Shown: positions 47,222 through 57,172, counted from the first letter of the stretch. The stretch: DNA of 64,000 bases from Hyaloscypha bicolor E (GCF_002865645.1 NW_020194643.1:620001-684000); one strand, 5' to 3'. The notes: a model not told the origin generated them from the sequence alone. Translations and numbers: made by a program.

Positions 47222-48583
47222 ATGGCGCCCCTCCTCGAAGACCCTCGAATCCGGCAGACCTGGAATCAGATTTCGCAGAATGCTGAGCAAGCGACTGAGA
47301 CCGCTGCTGCCGGTATCTGGACCTTCCAGCACAATTACATCAACCCTTGCTTTGCGTCAATCGCGTCCGGCTTCGAGCAATGCGCCGGACAGTGCTTCCC
47401 TGACCGCGACGATCGAGCGAGGCGATTGAGGGAAAGAGGGCGGACTAGAGGACGAGCGGAGCTAAGCTTCGATTTCTATGATGATTGGGATGAGGATGAT
47501 TCTGCGGCGAGTCGAGGCTTGTTGGGAGGCTGGGGAAACGACGAACTGGACAGGTTGCTAGCAGGCAGCGGATCACATAGTGGTGGGAGTGAAGGAATTG
47601 ATCAGCAGCCGAGGAGGAAGAGAAAGATGAGTTATGGCACTAATAGGGCAAGGCGGAAGAGTCTGGAGCCCGATCCGACTGTCATACCTAGTACAAGCGC
47701 TTTGGGATTCTTGGGACGGCTGCCGTTCAAGCTGGGAGGGACATTGAGATATAAACCAAGTGCTGCAGATCTGCAGGAGCATCCTGGAGCGTCGCGTGCG
47801 GAAATTAGAGAAGAAGAGGAAGGGGAGCCGCTCATTTCCGATGAGCACAGTGAGGATGAGAGATACAACCAAAAAGGACATAAGAGAAACCGAAGTTCGA
47901 CTACCAGCTCTGGCGAAACATCAGACTCTTTCAGATCGAGAGGAGACCTCTTTCCAAGCGATGGAGAAGATGATGCAGTTCCATTGAGTGATGAATTCGC
48001 CATGGTCCTGGAGAGGAGGATGACCGTAAATACCGACGATAGAAGCAGTGGGAAGACGAGGAGTAGCAAAGGCAAGAGACCTGCTGTATCCAGGAACATT
48101 TCGAGGAATCTATCGAGGACCACCCAATCATCGAACTCGAGACCTTCTCTATCTGGTCGTCGTGTCAGTTCGGGAGCATCGATAGCTCAAACTCCGGATA
48201 TACTCAGCCCGCATATGGCAGAGACACCATCCTTAACAGACTTGCAACAGGAGGAGGAGAGAGTTAGGCATGAAGAGGAACTCGAAGTGGAAAGAAAGAG
48301 GCTGGCAGCTGTCAAATTGGCAGTTGAAAGAGGACTTCATGCTGGAGATTCGGCTGAGGTGCCTGTTTCAGAGACAAAGCAAGAATCACTTGTCGTTGAT
48401 GACATACCTCCTCTGCCACAATCAGAAGAAGAAACCGGTGAAGCGAACGCTGCAGCTGCTGAGGCCGCAGATCCCACTGTTGGCTCTTCTGCTCCAACAA
48501 GCTCTCGATCAATGGAGACCACCAAATCGCTGGAGCCTTCGAAGCATACCTTCGTACCAGCAAGGTTACCATTTTTCAGTTGA
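47222..48583 (+). CDS. uncharacterised Ser/Arg-rich protein
   Basis: A single exon of 453 residues with an ATG in excellent context (CACCATGG). I do not recognise the family. The first 75 residues look ordered ('RIRQTWNQISQNAEQ', 'GIWTFQHNYINPCFASI', 'ECFP'-like Cys pair), followed by 'LSFDFYDDWDEDD'. Residues 130-330 are disordered and Arg/Ser/Asp-rich, with many potential phosphorylation sites. Residues ~335-370 are a Glu/Arg-rich helix ('EEERVRHEEELEVERKR') that may form a coiled coil. There is no signal peptide. The N-terminal block resembles conserved fungal proteins of unknown function, but I cannot name a domain. Confidence 0.7.
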   Translation: MAPLLEDPRIRQTWNQISQNAEQATETAAAGIWTFQHNYINPCFASIASGFEQCAGQCFPDRDDRARRLRERGRTRGRAELSFDFYDDWDEDDSAASRGLLGGWGNDELDRLLAGSGSHSGGSEGIDQQPRRKRKMSYGTNRARRKSLEPDPTVIPSTSALGFLGRLPFKLGGTLRYKPSAADLQEHPGASRAEIREEEEGEPLISDEHSEDERYNQKGHKRNRSSTTSSGETSDSFRSRGDLFPSDGEDDAVPLSDEFAMVLERRMTVNTDDRSSGKTRSSKGKRPAVSRNISRNLSRTTQSSNSRPSLSGRRVSSGASIAQTPDILSPHMAETPSLTDLQQEEERVRHEEELEVERKRLAAVKLAVERGLHAGDSAEVPVSETKQESLVVDDIPPLPQSEEETGEANAAAAEAADPTVGSSAPTSSRSMETTKSLEPSKHTFVPARLPFFS

Positions 48584-48806
48584 GGTTAGCCCTCAACACA
48601 TTTCTTTAGCTATTATTGCCCCCTTCTTGTATAGACTTAGGGTTGAGCAGATGGTTGGCGTCATAGAAGCATGCGAAGCGCTCGCTGCTGGTGTTTTTTG
48701 GGGTGTTTGGCAGGTAGCATTTGCTAGAATTGAGCATTTCAACCCGTTTTAATTCTTGTTGATCTATGATTTGAATATCTGGAAATGTTGTTACAAACGT
48801 CAAAGC

Positions 48807-49862
48807 TTATAGCTTACTTTTCCTTCCTGTTAAGAAAGTCTGCCCCTGCTCCAGCATCTCAACAGCTTCCGAAACTATATCATCAACAATCGCCTTCGCT
48901 GGCTTGACGTCCTTGATAACGCCAGCTACAACACCCATTAAATGAGGAATATCCACATCATTGCCAGCTTCCAAATCAAATTCAATAGGAACCACTCCCT
49001 TCTCAGTCAACTCCTTGATCTTTTCGGGCTGCGCCTCCCACTTATCAACCCACTCGTTCCTCCTAACCCTCAATGGCCTTCCGCTAACAACCAGAGTCCT
49101 CAAGGTATCCTCAAAAGCAGCACTCACTACACTCTCCTTGTGCTGCTGACTGCACCCCGCCTCCGTGGACGCAACAAACCTCGTTCCAACCCAAACTCCA
49201 CAAGCACCCTGCATCAGACTGCTTGCCAAGCTTCTACCATTATAAATCCCTCCAGCAGCAACAACCAATGCCGTCTGACCCCCAAGCAATTTCGGGCGAT
49301 ACTGCCGTGCAACATCAACCACGCTTGGAATCAATATCGAATTCGGAATATCGCCCGTATGCCCACCACCCTCTCCACCCTGAGCACAAACGATATCAAC
49401 CCCAGCATCAAGCGCCTTCTTCGCATGTTTCGGCGCCCCAACCATATTCATAATCAAAATCCCCGCATCATGTAACCGCTTAATCACATGCGGAGGAGAG
49501 ATTCCCACCGCACTGATAAACAGTTTGGCTCCCTCTTCAATCGTAACCGCGATCAAATCATCAAGCTGGCCGTGCGTATAATCGTGGTTTGTTTTCCGTG
49601 CACCTTCTCCTACTTTCGGTAGTGCCAAATCGACGCCGAAGGATAGAGAGGGCGAAGAGAGATTGGCTTTCAGCTCGTGGATAATTTCACGGAGCTGGGT
49701 TGGCGTGTAGCCCAGTCCTCCGATGCAACCTAGCCCGCCGGCGTTCGACACTGCGGCTGCAAGGGGGCCTCCTGAGGTTCGGGCCATGCCGGCAAGGAGG
49801 ATGGGGTGTTGGATGTTGAGGAGGGTGGTGAGCGGGGTTGTTATGGGGCCTGAGGGAGCCAT
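48807..49862 (-). CDS. nitronate monooxygenase (2-nitropropane dioxygenase family)
   Basis: A single intact exon of 351 residues starting MAPSGPITTPLTTLLNIQHP. FMN-dependent TIM-barrel enzyme that oxidises alkyl nitronates to carbonyl compounds and nitrite. Seen: 'HPILLAGMARTSGGPLAAAV', 'NAGGLGCIGGLGYT', 'GVDIVCAQGGEGGGHTGDIP', 'ALVVAAGGIYNGRSLASSL' and 'ACGVWVGTRFVAS', the usual flavin-phosphate and barrel motifs. It lies 418 bp downstream of the nitric oxide synthase gene on the same strand. No targeting signal is evident. The relative at 28690-29900 is a pseudogene of a different subgroup. Confidence 0.92.
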   Translation of the reverse strand: MAPSGPITTPLTTLLNIQHPILLAGMARTSGGPLAAAVSNAGGLGCIGGLGYTPTQLREIIHELKANLSSPSLSFGVDLALPKVGEGARKTNHDYTHGQLDDLIAVTIEEGAKLFISAVGISPPHVIKRLHDAGILIMNMVGAPKHAKKALDAGVDIVCAQGGEGGGHTGDIPNSILIPSVVDVARQYRPKLLGGQTALVVAAGGIYNGRSLASSLMQGACGVWVGTRFVASTEAGCSQQHKESVVSAAFEDTLRTLVVSGRPLRVRRNEWVDKWEAQPEKIKELTEKGVVPIEFDLEAGNDVDIPHLMGVVAGVIKDVKPAKAIVDDIVSEAVEMLEQGQTFLTGRKSKL

Positions 49863-50280
49863 TGTTGCGATTGTTCAGAAGCTATATTGAGACTCAAGGC
49901 GGTTTGAGGATGAAGAGGTGAAGAGAAGGAGTGTACAAGAAAGCGTAAGGCAGATACATGTCAGGCAAAGTAGTTATGGGGTACATGACGGTGAAGCTTG
50001 TGTTGCTTCGCTTGCGGGGAAGAACCTGCCTCGGCTCCTGTTTGTGGCGTTTTCTGGGGTCTTTTCTCGCCTGCCAACCTCACTTGAGCATGTGCACGAT
50101 TCTCATGCATGCGAGAATGCGAAGCCTCTTTTGATATGGCTACCGATGGCTCGCAAGTATATACTTATCACAAGCTTTTGCAGATACAGAGGAAGAAATT
50201 GTTTATAATGCCAAGGCCAAGAACCTTCTTACGAATCACCGAATGCCCAGCAACTGAGCCCGATGGCAAAGCAACCCTTC
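49863..50280. other. spacer between nitric oxide synthase and nitronate monooxygenase genes
   Basis: 418 bp between two genes on the minus strand: the 3' end of the synthase and the promoter of the monooxygenase. No gene seen. Confidence 0.5.
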
Positions 50281-53200
50281 CTAAAAGGTCTCCTCCAAAA
50301 TCCTCTCTTGGACTCTTGTCCATATCTCCGGTCCCAAAACACCCTTCAATCTGTCCTTCACCACTCCTACAACCACCGCATTGCCACAAACGTAGAAGTA
50401 TCCTGCTTCCTCCCCCAATTTTCTCCTCAAAGCTTCCTTGCAGTCTCCAAAATGGTCCTGAACTCTCACCTTCTCTTTGTTACTCGGAACAACGTCCAAG
50501 ATATCCAAAATTCCTTTCTCCAATGCTTGCTCAACGATCTCGATGAACAGCTCAGTGCTGCTGTCATCAGGTCTGAAGCCTATGAAAACGCTGATCTTCG
50601 ACTCCGTAATATTAGCGTGGATGAGATGTTGAAGCAGAGAGCGGACAGGCGCAATTCCCGTTCCGCAAGCAACTGCCACTAAAGGTTTACCATTCAATTT
50701 CAGGAGAGGAGGGCAGATGTTGTTTGGGGTCAATTTATAGAGGATTTTACCTCCGTTCCCCACCTCAGATAAACAGTGGTGGCTGAATCGTCCGTTAGGG
50801 ATGATACGGACGAAGACGTCAAGCGTAGTCACTACGGCGCTCGTATCGGAATCAACGGTATATTCAGAAGATGAGGCGATGGAATAGCTTCGTGGACGGA
50901 GCGGGGTCAACGAGAGCAGGAGTTCCATTGGTGAGATCGATGGCGATAGGTGCTGAAGTGACCGAGATAAGTGTTCGAGAACTTGAAGAGCGGGCCCATT
51001 TTTGACGTTCGACAGATTTTGTGCCCAATCCATAGAGAGAAATGGGCTGTGTAGGTCAACGAAGTCCTTCAAGAACTGACGGATCGGAACTGCAAGTAAC
51101 TGCACTTGTCTCTGATCCTGAATTTGGCTCGGATACGCCGGATTCTCCTTGGCAACCGTGCCGATAGTTTGGTTGTCGTCGATTTCGAGCAATTTCATTG
51201 CTCTTTGAGCTGCCACTTCAGAATTTCGAGGGAGAAGACGGATGTGACCCATCGGTTCATAATCGGACTCTGGGATCTCCAACGACAACTTCAAAATCTC
51301 ACCTGGCCTGTGGATGAAAGGATCGAATCGCATGGTAGCCTCTTTGTATGCCTTCAGAATGCTGTATTGTTTCTCATATAAATTGTCGATGTGGTCCGGC
51401 TTGCCGGGCTCGAGGCTTCCTTCTTCAGTCTCACCGTCCAGCGCCCGCTCAATACGACTGCACCACACTCGGAAGTCGGTCCAGGGAGGGTTCTCCACAG
51501 AAACATCGCTTTCTGTTACGCAATCCAACATCAGCGGCTTGAGTTGTTTCTCTTTGAGTATTCGTTGAACAGATTTGCATGCCCAGTTGAAGGTTCCATG
51601 GTAGCCACTATCACCGATTCCAAGTATGGAGAACTTCAACAAGGGGAAAGCCAGTTCGACATTCATCTTCTTGACGAATTGTTGGCCGTTGGAAGGGATC
51701 TCGCCCGTTCCAGTCGTCGAAACAATGAACAGGGCTGTGTCACCTGGGTATATTTTGCAGGGATCGAAGGAATTCAAGGTTCCAAATTCACCGACTATCC
51801 TCGACGACTTCTTTGCCATGAATATTCGCAAGCTCTCTGCCAACTTTGCAGCCGTACCGTTTGTTCCACAATAGAAGATGTGTACCTCCGATTGAGGACC
51901 TGCAGGTCTATCTTCGTCATAGTCTGCATTGTCGAGTTGTCCTTCTACTCGTGTAAGTGCGTTATATCGTCTCTTCCAGACTCGGACCGGATCGCACCTA
52001 TGCCTCGCAATCAACGGTTTTGGTTGGTAATTCGGTGCGCCACCTCGGTGCCATAGGGGCACCACACTGCCTTGTGGCGGAGAGATCCAATAAGGATCCG
52101 CGTTGAGTCTGTATCCTTTCTCCCTCAAATGTTGATCGTCGAACGTGGTCCAGGAATGCGAAGCCGTGAGACTACTTGTGCAAGTTACACCAGCTTTCTG
52201 GAATGAGCAATACACTGCATAGTTCAACTCTGCTTGAGCCCTTGACAACCACAGAAGCCGCTCGTGGTCTGGCAGCTCGCCAAATGTGTGGCTGGGACTG
52301 CTCCAACCTATGGCTTTCGCAACTTCTGGCAGGACATTGTACCTGAATGTATCGGCCAAATTTCTGACTCCTATTTCTGCATCCATAAACCATCCGATGA
52401 AGGGAGAAGCAGTGTACTGAACTCCTCCGATATCAAAACCGAGTCGACTTAAGGCCGGAAATTTTCCCCACCTCAGATCTAAATCTGCGACCTTGGGGTA
52501 CTGTGGGTGGGTAATCGAGACCGGTCGTGTGAGTTCAGGCGGCAGTGTTGCGAACTCAGGCTCGTCGCCCTCGGCCATGGCAACGAGAGGGAGAATGTCC
52601 CATCTTGTCTTGGGAGTTGGTGGTTGCCAACCCAACGCGATGATGTCTTTCGTCAGCTGTACTTGAGCTGGATCGCCTAGTACTTCGCCAGGTGAAAGCT
52701 CATACTGTGCAAAGACAAGTGTCAGTACCAATACCTCAAAACCGAAGATGTAGGGTAATCAGTACTTACTCCTGCGAAATTCAAAAACTGCTGTGACCAG
52801 AACATGGGTCCACTGCAGTCAACACGACGTCCAGGGAAGATGAAGACTATCGCATGTTAAGTGTTTATTGTGCAATATATTCGGGGGCAACAAACCAGTG
52901 GGTACAATCCTGCCGCGATTGTATGTAGTGGGACAATGCTTAATGATCGCGTCCAGCATTCCCTTGCTTGTCTTGATGTCTCTCAAGTCGAGACATTTCA
53001 AGTCCCAGCAGTGAGCTCGCATAATGCATTTCCTCGAATTCCTCCACGCAATTCTGACTCCCCACTCCATCTCTTCTTTCGTTTGAACATATCCGTTGCT
53101 GCTCACTCCTTGTACTTTTCTTCTCTGTACTCCATCATCTCCGGCACTATCTCCCCACACCATACATTTAACGCTGTTTCCCTCAATCTGTTTGATGACC

Positions 53201-53678
53201 TCCTTGAGTCTCTGTTCGAAAACTTCGGAGGAATCGAAGAGGCCTTCAGAAAGCATTTCTTTAAGAAAAGCTTCTGCTTCTTGTTTTATGACTTCAATTG
53301 AACGGTTCTCACCTACTCGTGGGTCGAGAGGGCGGATCATACGACCTGCAACGCAGAATTGGGGGGTGCAGCCAGTGGGGGCAAGAATTGGACATGCTGA
53401 GTGGATGAGGGATTCTTGGTTTCTCTATTTAGAAGTGAAGTTAGTTCGAGACCGTCTGGCGCTGGAGAAGTTTTTCGATGATGAAGACTTGCCTGCGGAG
53501 AAGTGGACTTGCTACTCTGCTTTTGGTTTGCATGTGCTAGGCATTGTTTTGGTAGCGCAGGAGAGAGCTCGACTCGGTTGATCAGCAATTGTGATTGATG
53601 AAACTGTTTCCGTGGTTTGGTCTGCTCCAACTGGCTTGGAGCACTTAGCCACTGTAGCGGGTGGTGAAGGCTTCCCAT
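50281..53678 (-). CDS. nitric oxide synthase (oxygenase-reductase fusion), four exons
   Basis: Exons 53678-53493 (tentative), 53424-52896, 52846-52770 and 52704-50281 give 1071 residues. Introns are 68 nt (a GC-AG intron, GCAAGT), 49 and 65 nt. The oxygenase domain (about 63-515) has 'TGCTPQFC' (CX4C, Cys81/Cys86, like the zinc site of animal NOS), heme ligand Cys195 in 'IAWRNSRKCIMRAHCW', 'FIFPGRR', 'LGDPAQVQLT' and the arginine-binding Glu374 in 'GWFMDAEIGVR'. The reductase has an FMN part from about 540 ('IFYCGTNGTAAKLAES', 'VSTTGTGEIPSNG'), the FAD motif 'RPRSYSIASS' (about 867) and NADPH motifs 'ACGTGIAPVRSLL' (about 944) and 'FYVCGNA'. The enzyme makes NO and citrulline from arginine. 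The linker that binds calmodulin in animals is short here ('VRVWKRRYNALTRV'). Without exon 1 the gene would start at 53340. Confidence 0.92.
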
Positions 53679-53734
53679 GATGAGGCAAGAATTTCTTGCT
53701 GTGCAAGTAAAGGAAGTGCACTTTGAATTTTTGT

Positions 53735-54114
53735 TGTTTTATATTCTTTAAATATGCAATAAGTTCTATAGTCGGTCCGACCCAAGAATAACCAAAAAAA
53801 AATAAAAAATTTGTAATACCAATTAATTACTTATTCTCAAATTATTATATTTAAAAAGAATTAAATTAAAAAAAGAATAAAAGCTTTTAGTGAGGTATTT
53901 ATTAGTAAATAATAAAGCAATAGAATTAATTAGTAAAGTATAAAAATTACTAGTATTAATCTAGTATAAAACTAATTTCTATTACTCTTATAAGGTTTAG
54001 GGAAGCTTTCTCTAAATAAGGGGGCTAATAATATATATAATTAGAGTATTATAAACCTATAGCCTATAATAGTAAAATAATAACATATAAGAGTTACCGA
54101 TCTCCTTAATAACC
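53735..54114. repeat. AT-rich retroelement fragment, repeated at 59350
   Basis: The stretch with TTCTCTTATAAGGTTTAGGGAAGC-like sequence near 53980-54005 recurs near 59445-59470 (about 53888-54110 versus 59350-59590), differing mostly by C/T and G/A. The repeat resumes after an interruption at about 54700-54850 (partner about 59620-59750). This looks like two copies of one terminal region, the left one split by later insertions. The border with normal-composition DNA lies at about 53735, only 60 bp from the nitric oxide synthase start codon. Confidence 0.6.
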
Positions 54115-54298
54115 GAGGCTCGCTATTATCCCTTTGTTTGCTGAGATATGTCTAGTACTAGCAAGGAACCTTACTCAGATTATACTAGTATACCTTTAGT
54201 TATAAATTTGTTAGTTATCTATTACCTTTTTACCCCGAGCGTGGCTCCCTTACTAGCGCTAGACATGTCTTAGCGGATAAAGAAATAATTGCAGGCTC
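54115..54298. mobile_element. small inverted-repeat element
   Basis: ATTATCCCTTTGTTTGCTGA at 54125 and about 25 further bases are repeated inverted, ending at 54289 (arms of about 46 nt around a ~75-nt centre). Mismatches between the arms are nearly all C/T or G/A, as if the arms had been identical before RIP. No coding capacity. It interrupts the repeated retroelement fragment, so it is a later insertion. Probably a MITE. Confidence 0.55.
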
Positions 54299-54390
54299 TA
54301 TAGTTATTACGTATTAAGTATACGTAATGTACTAGGCTATATCATACTAGGCTGTTTTGCTGCTTACTTGCCGTACATACACTTATACTA

Positions 54391-54598
54391 TGACAGCGCT
54401 GGCTAGGGTTATATAGGGGTAGCTGTCACATGACTGGTTTCACCTAGCTAGCCGGCATTTCAGTGGTTTTAGCTAGTATCTCTCCTTTTAACTTCTCTCT
54501 CTCCCTCTCTCTCCTTCTTCTCTTTAGCTTAGTATTTTCAATACATGGGATTTTTTAAACTTCGAGCCTTTCACTATTGCTTTAATCCCGCTATTACA
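54391..54598 (+). repeat. LTR-like repeat, copy A
   Basis: Starts TGACAGCGCTGGCTAGGG and ends near CCCGCTATTACA. A strongly AT-shifted copy in the same orientation starts at about 56977. The 3' part shares CTTAGTATTTTCAATACATG with the solo LTR at 43028, so the families are related. Confidence 0.6.
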
Positions 54599-54847
54599 TA
54601 TACTATATATCTCCTTCCCTAGTTTAGTATTCCCGAAATAAGAGCCACCCTAACCTGCTTTCCAAACCAAGAGCCAGGCCTCATAACATTCGTTATATGT
54701 AATATAGTCATGTGCGGCGCGGCATACATTACAATTATACCCTCTTTAAGGGTTCTTGTTTCTAAGATCCATTAATTTATTTTAGTAAAATACGCAGTCA
54801 ATTATTTATTTATTTAAAGCAAACTTCTAGTATCTTGAGAGGTAGTG

Positions 54848-55064
54848 TGACGGCAGGAACAAAGCAATGGAACGAGGCTCAAATATCTAAGATTCCAGTG
54901 TCTTTTAGAATCTAAAGCTAAGGAGAGATGGAGTGAGGTGTGGCAGTGGATAAGTAAGTGCGGCCAAGACCACTGAAACGTCGAGCTTAGTTTGAACCTT
55001 AGCTTGACACCTTAGCTAAAACCTTAGTTGAAACCAACCGTGTGGCACTAGCCGTTATATTACC
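54848..55064 (-). repeat. possible 3' LTR of the minus-strand gag element
   Basis: On the plus strand it starts TGTGACGGCAGGAACAAAGC and ends near GCACTAGCCGTTATA. It lies directly beyond a purine tract (GAGAGGGGGG on the minus strand, about 55065-55075), which is where a 3' LTR would begin for an element read on the minus strand. Only the placement and the TGTGACGG end support this. Confidence 0.4.
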
Positions 55065-55086
55065 CCCCTCTCCAAACAGCTCGAAC

Positions 55087-55800
55087 CCGAGCGCCAGTGT
55101 GCTACGAGAGGAAGTAGATAAAGGGAAAGTAAAAGGAGTGTAATAAATCAACGAAACAAAGGAAAAGGACCAGTTCCCGATGCCAGTGGTGATGTTTCTT
55201 CTCCAGTCTATATCCGGGCGTGCTCCTCCAGACTCGTCAGAATCGCTCTCTGTACCAGAGTAATTATTATCGTTGACTGCGGCGATTGTGACTCATTTGC
55301 CAGAACCGGAAGAAGCAGTGCTTGCAGGAGCTAGGCTGCAGTTCTTTATAAAGTAATCCTGGGATCCGCATCTGATACATTTACCGGTTTGACGGTATAG
55401 CTGGCGGAGCCCCTTTGAGGTTAAACGAGCTGGTATGGCCGGTGAGGGTGGACCAAACAACGTAAGGGCACCAATTATCAATTCACTGACGTATATGGGG
55501 TCGCTAGCGATCTTGGGAGCAGTGGCGTACGGTGGAGCAACAGTTTCAGAGGAGAGCTATTGGACGGTCTGTAGGAAATTGCCGTAAACCCCAGGTAGAG
55601 TCAACTATTAGGCTAGGCGAGAGCGAATTGCAGAATTGAGGCCATTGCGAAAACTGGAGATTTTATTAATATCTGGCCAGCTTTACCTGTCTGCTTTGTA
55701 TAAGGTGCGCTCGAACTTGGCTATATAGGCAGGGAGGTAATTGTTGCCTTAACAGAGCGCATATAGCTTGTCTTCAGCTTCCGATTGCTTGTTTGGATTG
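55087..55800 (-). pseudogene. retrotransposon Gag fragment with zinc knuckle
   Basis: A minus-strand frame with typical Gag sequence ('YLPAYIAKFERTLYKAD', 'NKISSFRNGLNSAIRSRLA') and a zinc knuckle 'GKCIRCGSQDYFIKNC' in which the expected His is Tyr. Several stop codons (TAG/TAA where Gln is expected, TGA where Arg is expected) interrupt it, all explained by C-to-T changes. The N-terminal part is cut off at 55800, where an LTR begins. Only about 200 bp separate the knuckle from a polypurine tract, so there is no room for protease, reverse transcriptase or integrase on this side. Confidence 0.75.
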
Positions 55801-56010
55801 TGTGACGGCTGGCATAACTGCATGATCTGCCGGGAATAGGAATTAGGAAACAAGTCTGAAACAGGGAACTAAGCCAGAAGGTATAAGCAAAGCGTTACTA
55901 AAGATCAAGGCATTCCTCTCTTCTTTGCTCTCTAGCTTAGTATTTTTAATACATGAGATTTATTAAACTTTGAGCCTTTAACTATTGCATTAATCTTGCT
56001 ATTACGTAAT
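55801..56010 (+). repeat. LTR related to the solo LTR at 43028
   Basis: Starts TGTGACGGCTGGCATAACTG and parallels the 43028 copy along its length, with many C-to-T and G-to-A differences; the end near 56010 is blurred by mutation. It truncates the Gag fragment. No target-site duplication could be found, so it may belong to a larger broken element. Confidence 0.75.
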
Positions 56011-56505
56011 ACTAAGCTTACTTGACTTGGCTTATAAAGGCAATATAATATTACTAGTAAAGGACTTGTATTTGTTCTTGGAAAGCAGAGACAAAATATT
56101 GCTTTTAATATTTAATAATCTTTTCAAAATAGAAAGAATTAGAAACTTAGCCAAAAGTATAATATTCTTTATAACTTAGTTAATCTTGGAGTTTAGCCCT
56201 TAATTAAAATGAATAATGCTTTCTTTTTAATAATTAATTCATTATTATTTTACAAGAAAAAAGACTTTTGTTTTTTTATTACCTAATTAATCTCGGAACT
56301 TGATCCTTAACTAAAGCAAATAATGCTTTCTCGATATTAAAAAGAGTAAAAGAACTAGTATACTTCCCTTTCTCTAATAATTAGTAACTCTCCGATTTGA
56401 AACAAGAGTCACGATAGTTAGTTTCCGGTTATTAACTTAAAACAAAAGCAATATAACAATTAGTTCTAGTTTGCTAATTCAAAACAAAAGCAACTGTTTT
56501 AATTC

Positions 56506-56580
56506 GGCTGCCCCTTGCAAGACTGCCCCTTGCATAATTGCCCCTTGCATGACTGCCCCTTGCGCAATTGCCCCTTATAA
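56506..56580 (+). repeat. 15-bp tandem repeat, five copies
   Basis: Five consecutive 15-bp units with the core CTGCCCCTTGCA or TTGCCCCTTGCA, alternating GACTG and AATTG starts. The period keeps a reading frame open and would encode five-residue repeats ending Ala-Pro. It stands out as GC-rich in AT-rich surroundings. Confidence 0.85.
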
Positions 56581-56976
56581 TACCCTTTTTCCGATTCGGA
56601 TAATTCGGACAATTCTACTCCAGAAGCTCATATACAATATCCTCTTACCAATGATTTGTCCTCTGAGGAGACCAAGAGCTAACAAGACCCTGGCAAATCT
56701 AGCTCTGGAGCCGAGTTCGAGTCAGACATAGAGGTTAATCCTGGCTCCGGGGCCGAGATTGAGTCAAACGTGAAGGCTAATTCTGGCTTTACGAACAGTT
56801 TGGGGTTTGCCAACAATTTTGAGTTTAAAGTTAGTTCTGAGGTCTCTAGTAAAGGTAGCTATTAGTCAAATAGTAATTATTAAAAGCTAGCCATTTTGGG
56901 GGTTTTTGTTAAAAACCCTATTTTTGTTATATATTTAAATAAGGGCATTCAGATTTGGTTTTCGGGAGGGGTAATA
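56581..56976 (+). pseudogene. possible 3' end of a retroelement ORF plus polypurine tract
   Basis: A Ser/Asn/Glu-rich frame with two stops runs to about 56870 without a family match. At 56963-56971 a purine tract CGGGAGGGG precedes the LTR-like repeat copy B, as expected for the 3' end of a plus-strand LTR element. Confidence 0.35.
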
Positions 56977-57172
56977 TAATAGCGCTAGCTAGTATTATAA
57001 GAAGTAAGCTATTATATAACTAGTTTTACTTGGCTGGCTAGTATTTTAGTAGTTTAAGTAGTATCTTTCTTTATTTAATTTAATTTCTTTCTTTTTCTTT
57101 TTAGCTTAATATTTTTAATATATAAAATTCTTTAAACTTTAAGCCTTTAATTATTACTTTAATTTTATTACT
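56977..57172 (+). repeat. LTR-like repeat, copy B
   Basis: Parallels 54391-54598 in the same orientation, with nearly every C changed to T and many G to A. Together the two copies enclose about 2.4 kb and could be the LTRs of one element into which others inserted. Confidence 0.55.

Noticed and set aside
51391..52056. 221-codon plus-strand frame within NOS
   Set aside because: Antisense shadow of the NOS exon; Cys/Ser-rich translation without motif.
54391..57172. A single intact LTR element of 2.8 kb bounded by copies A and B
   Set aside because: The internal Gag runs on the opposite strand and is cut by another LTR, so the interval is nested rather than one intact element.
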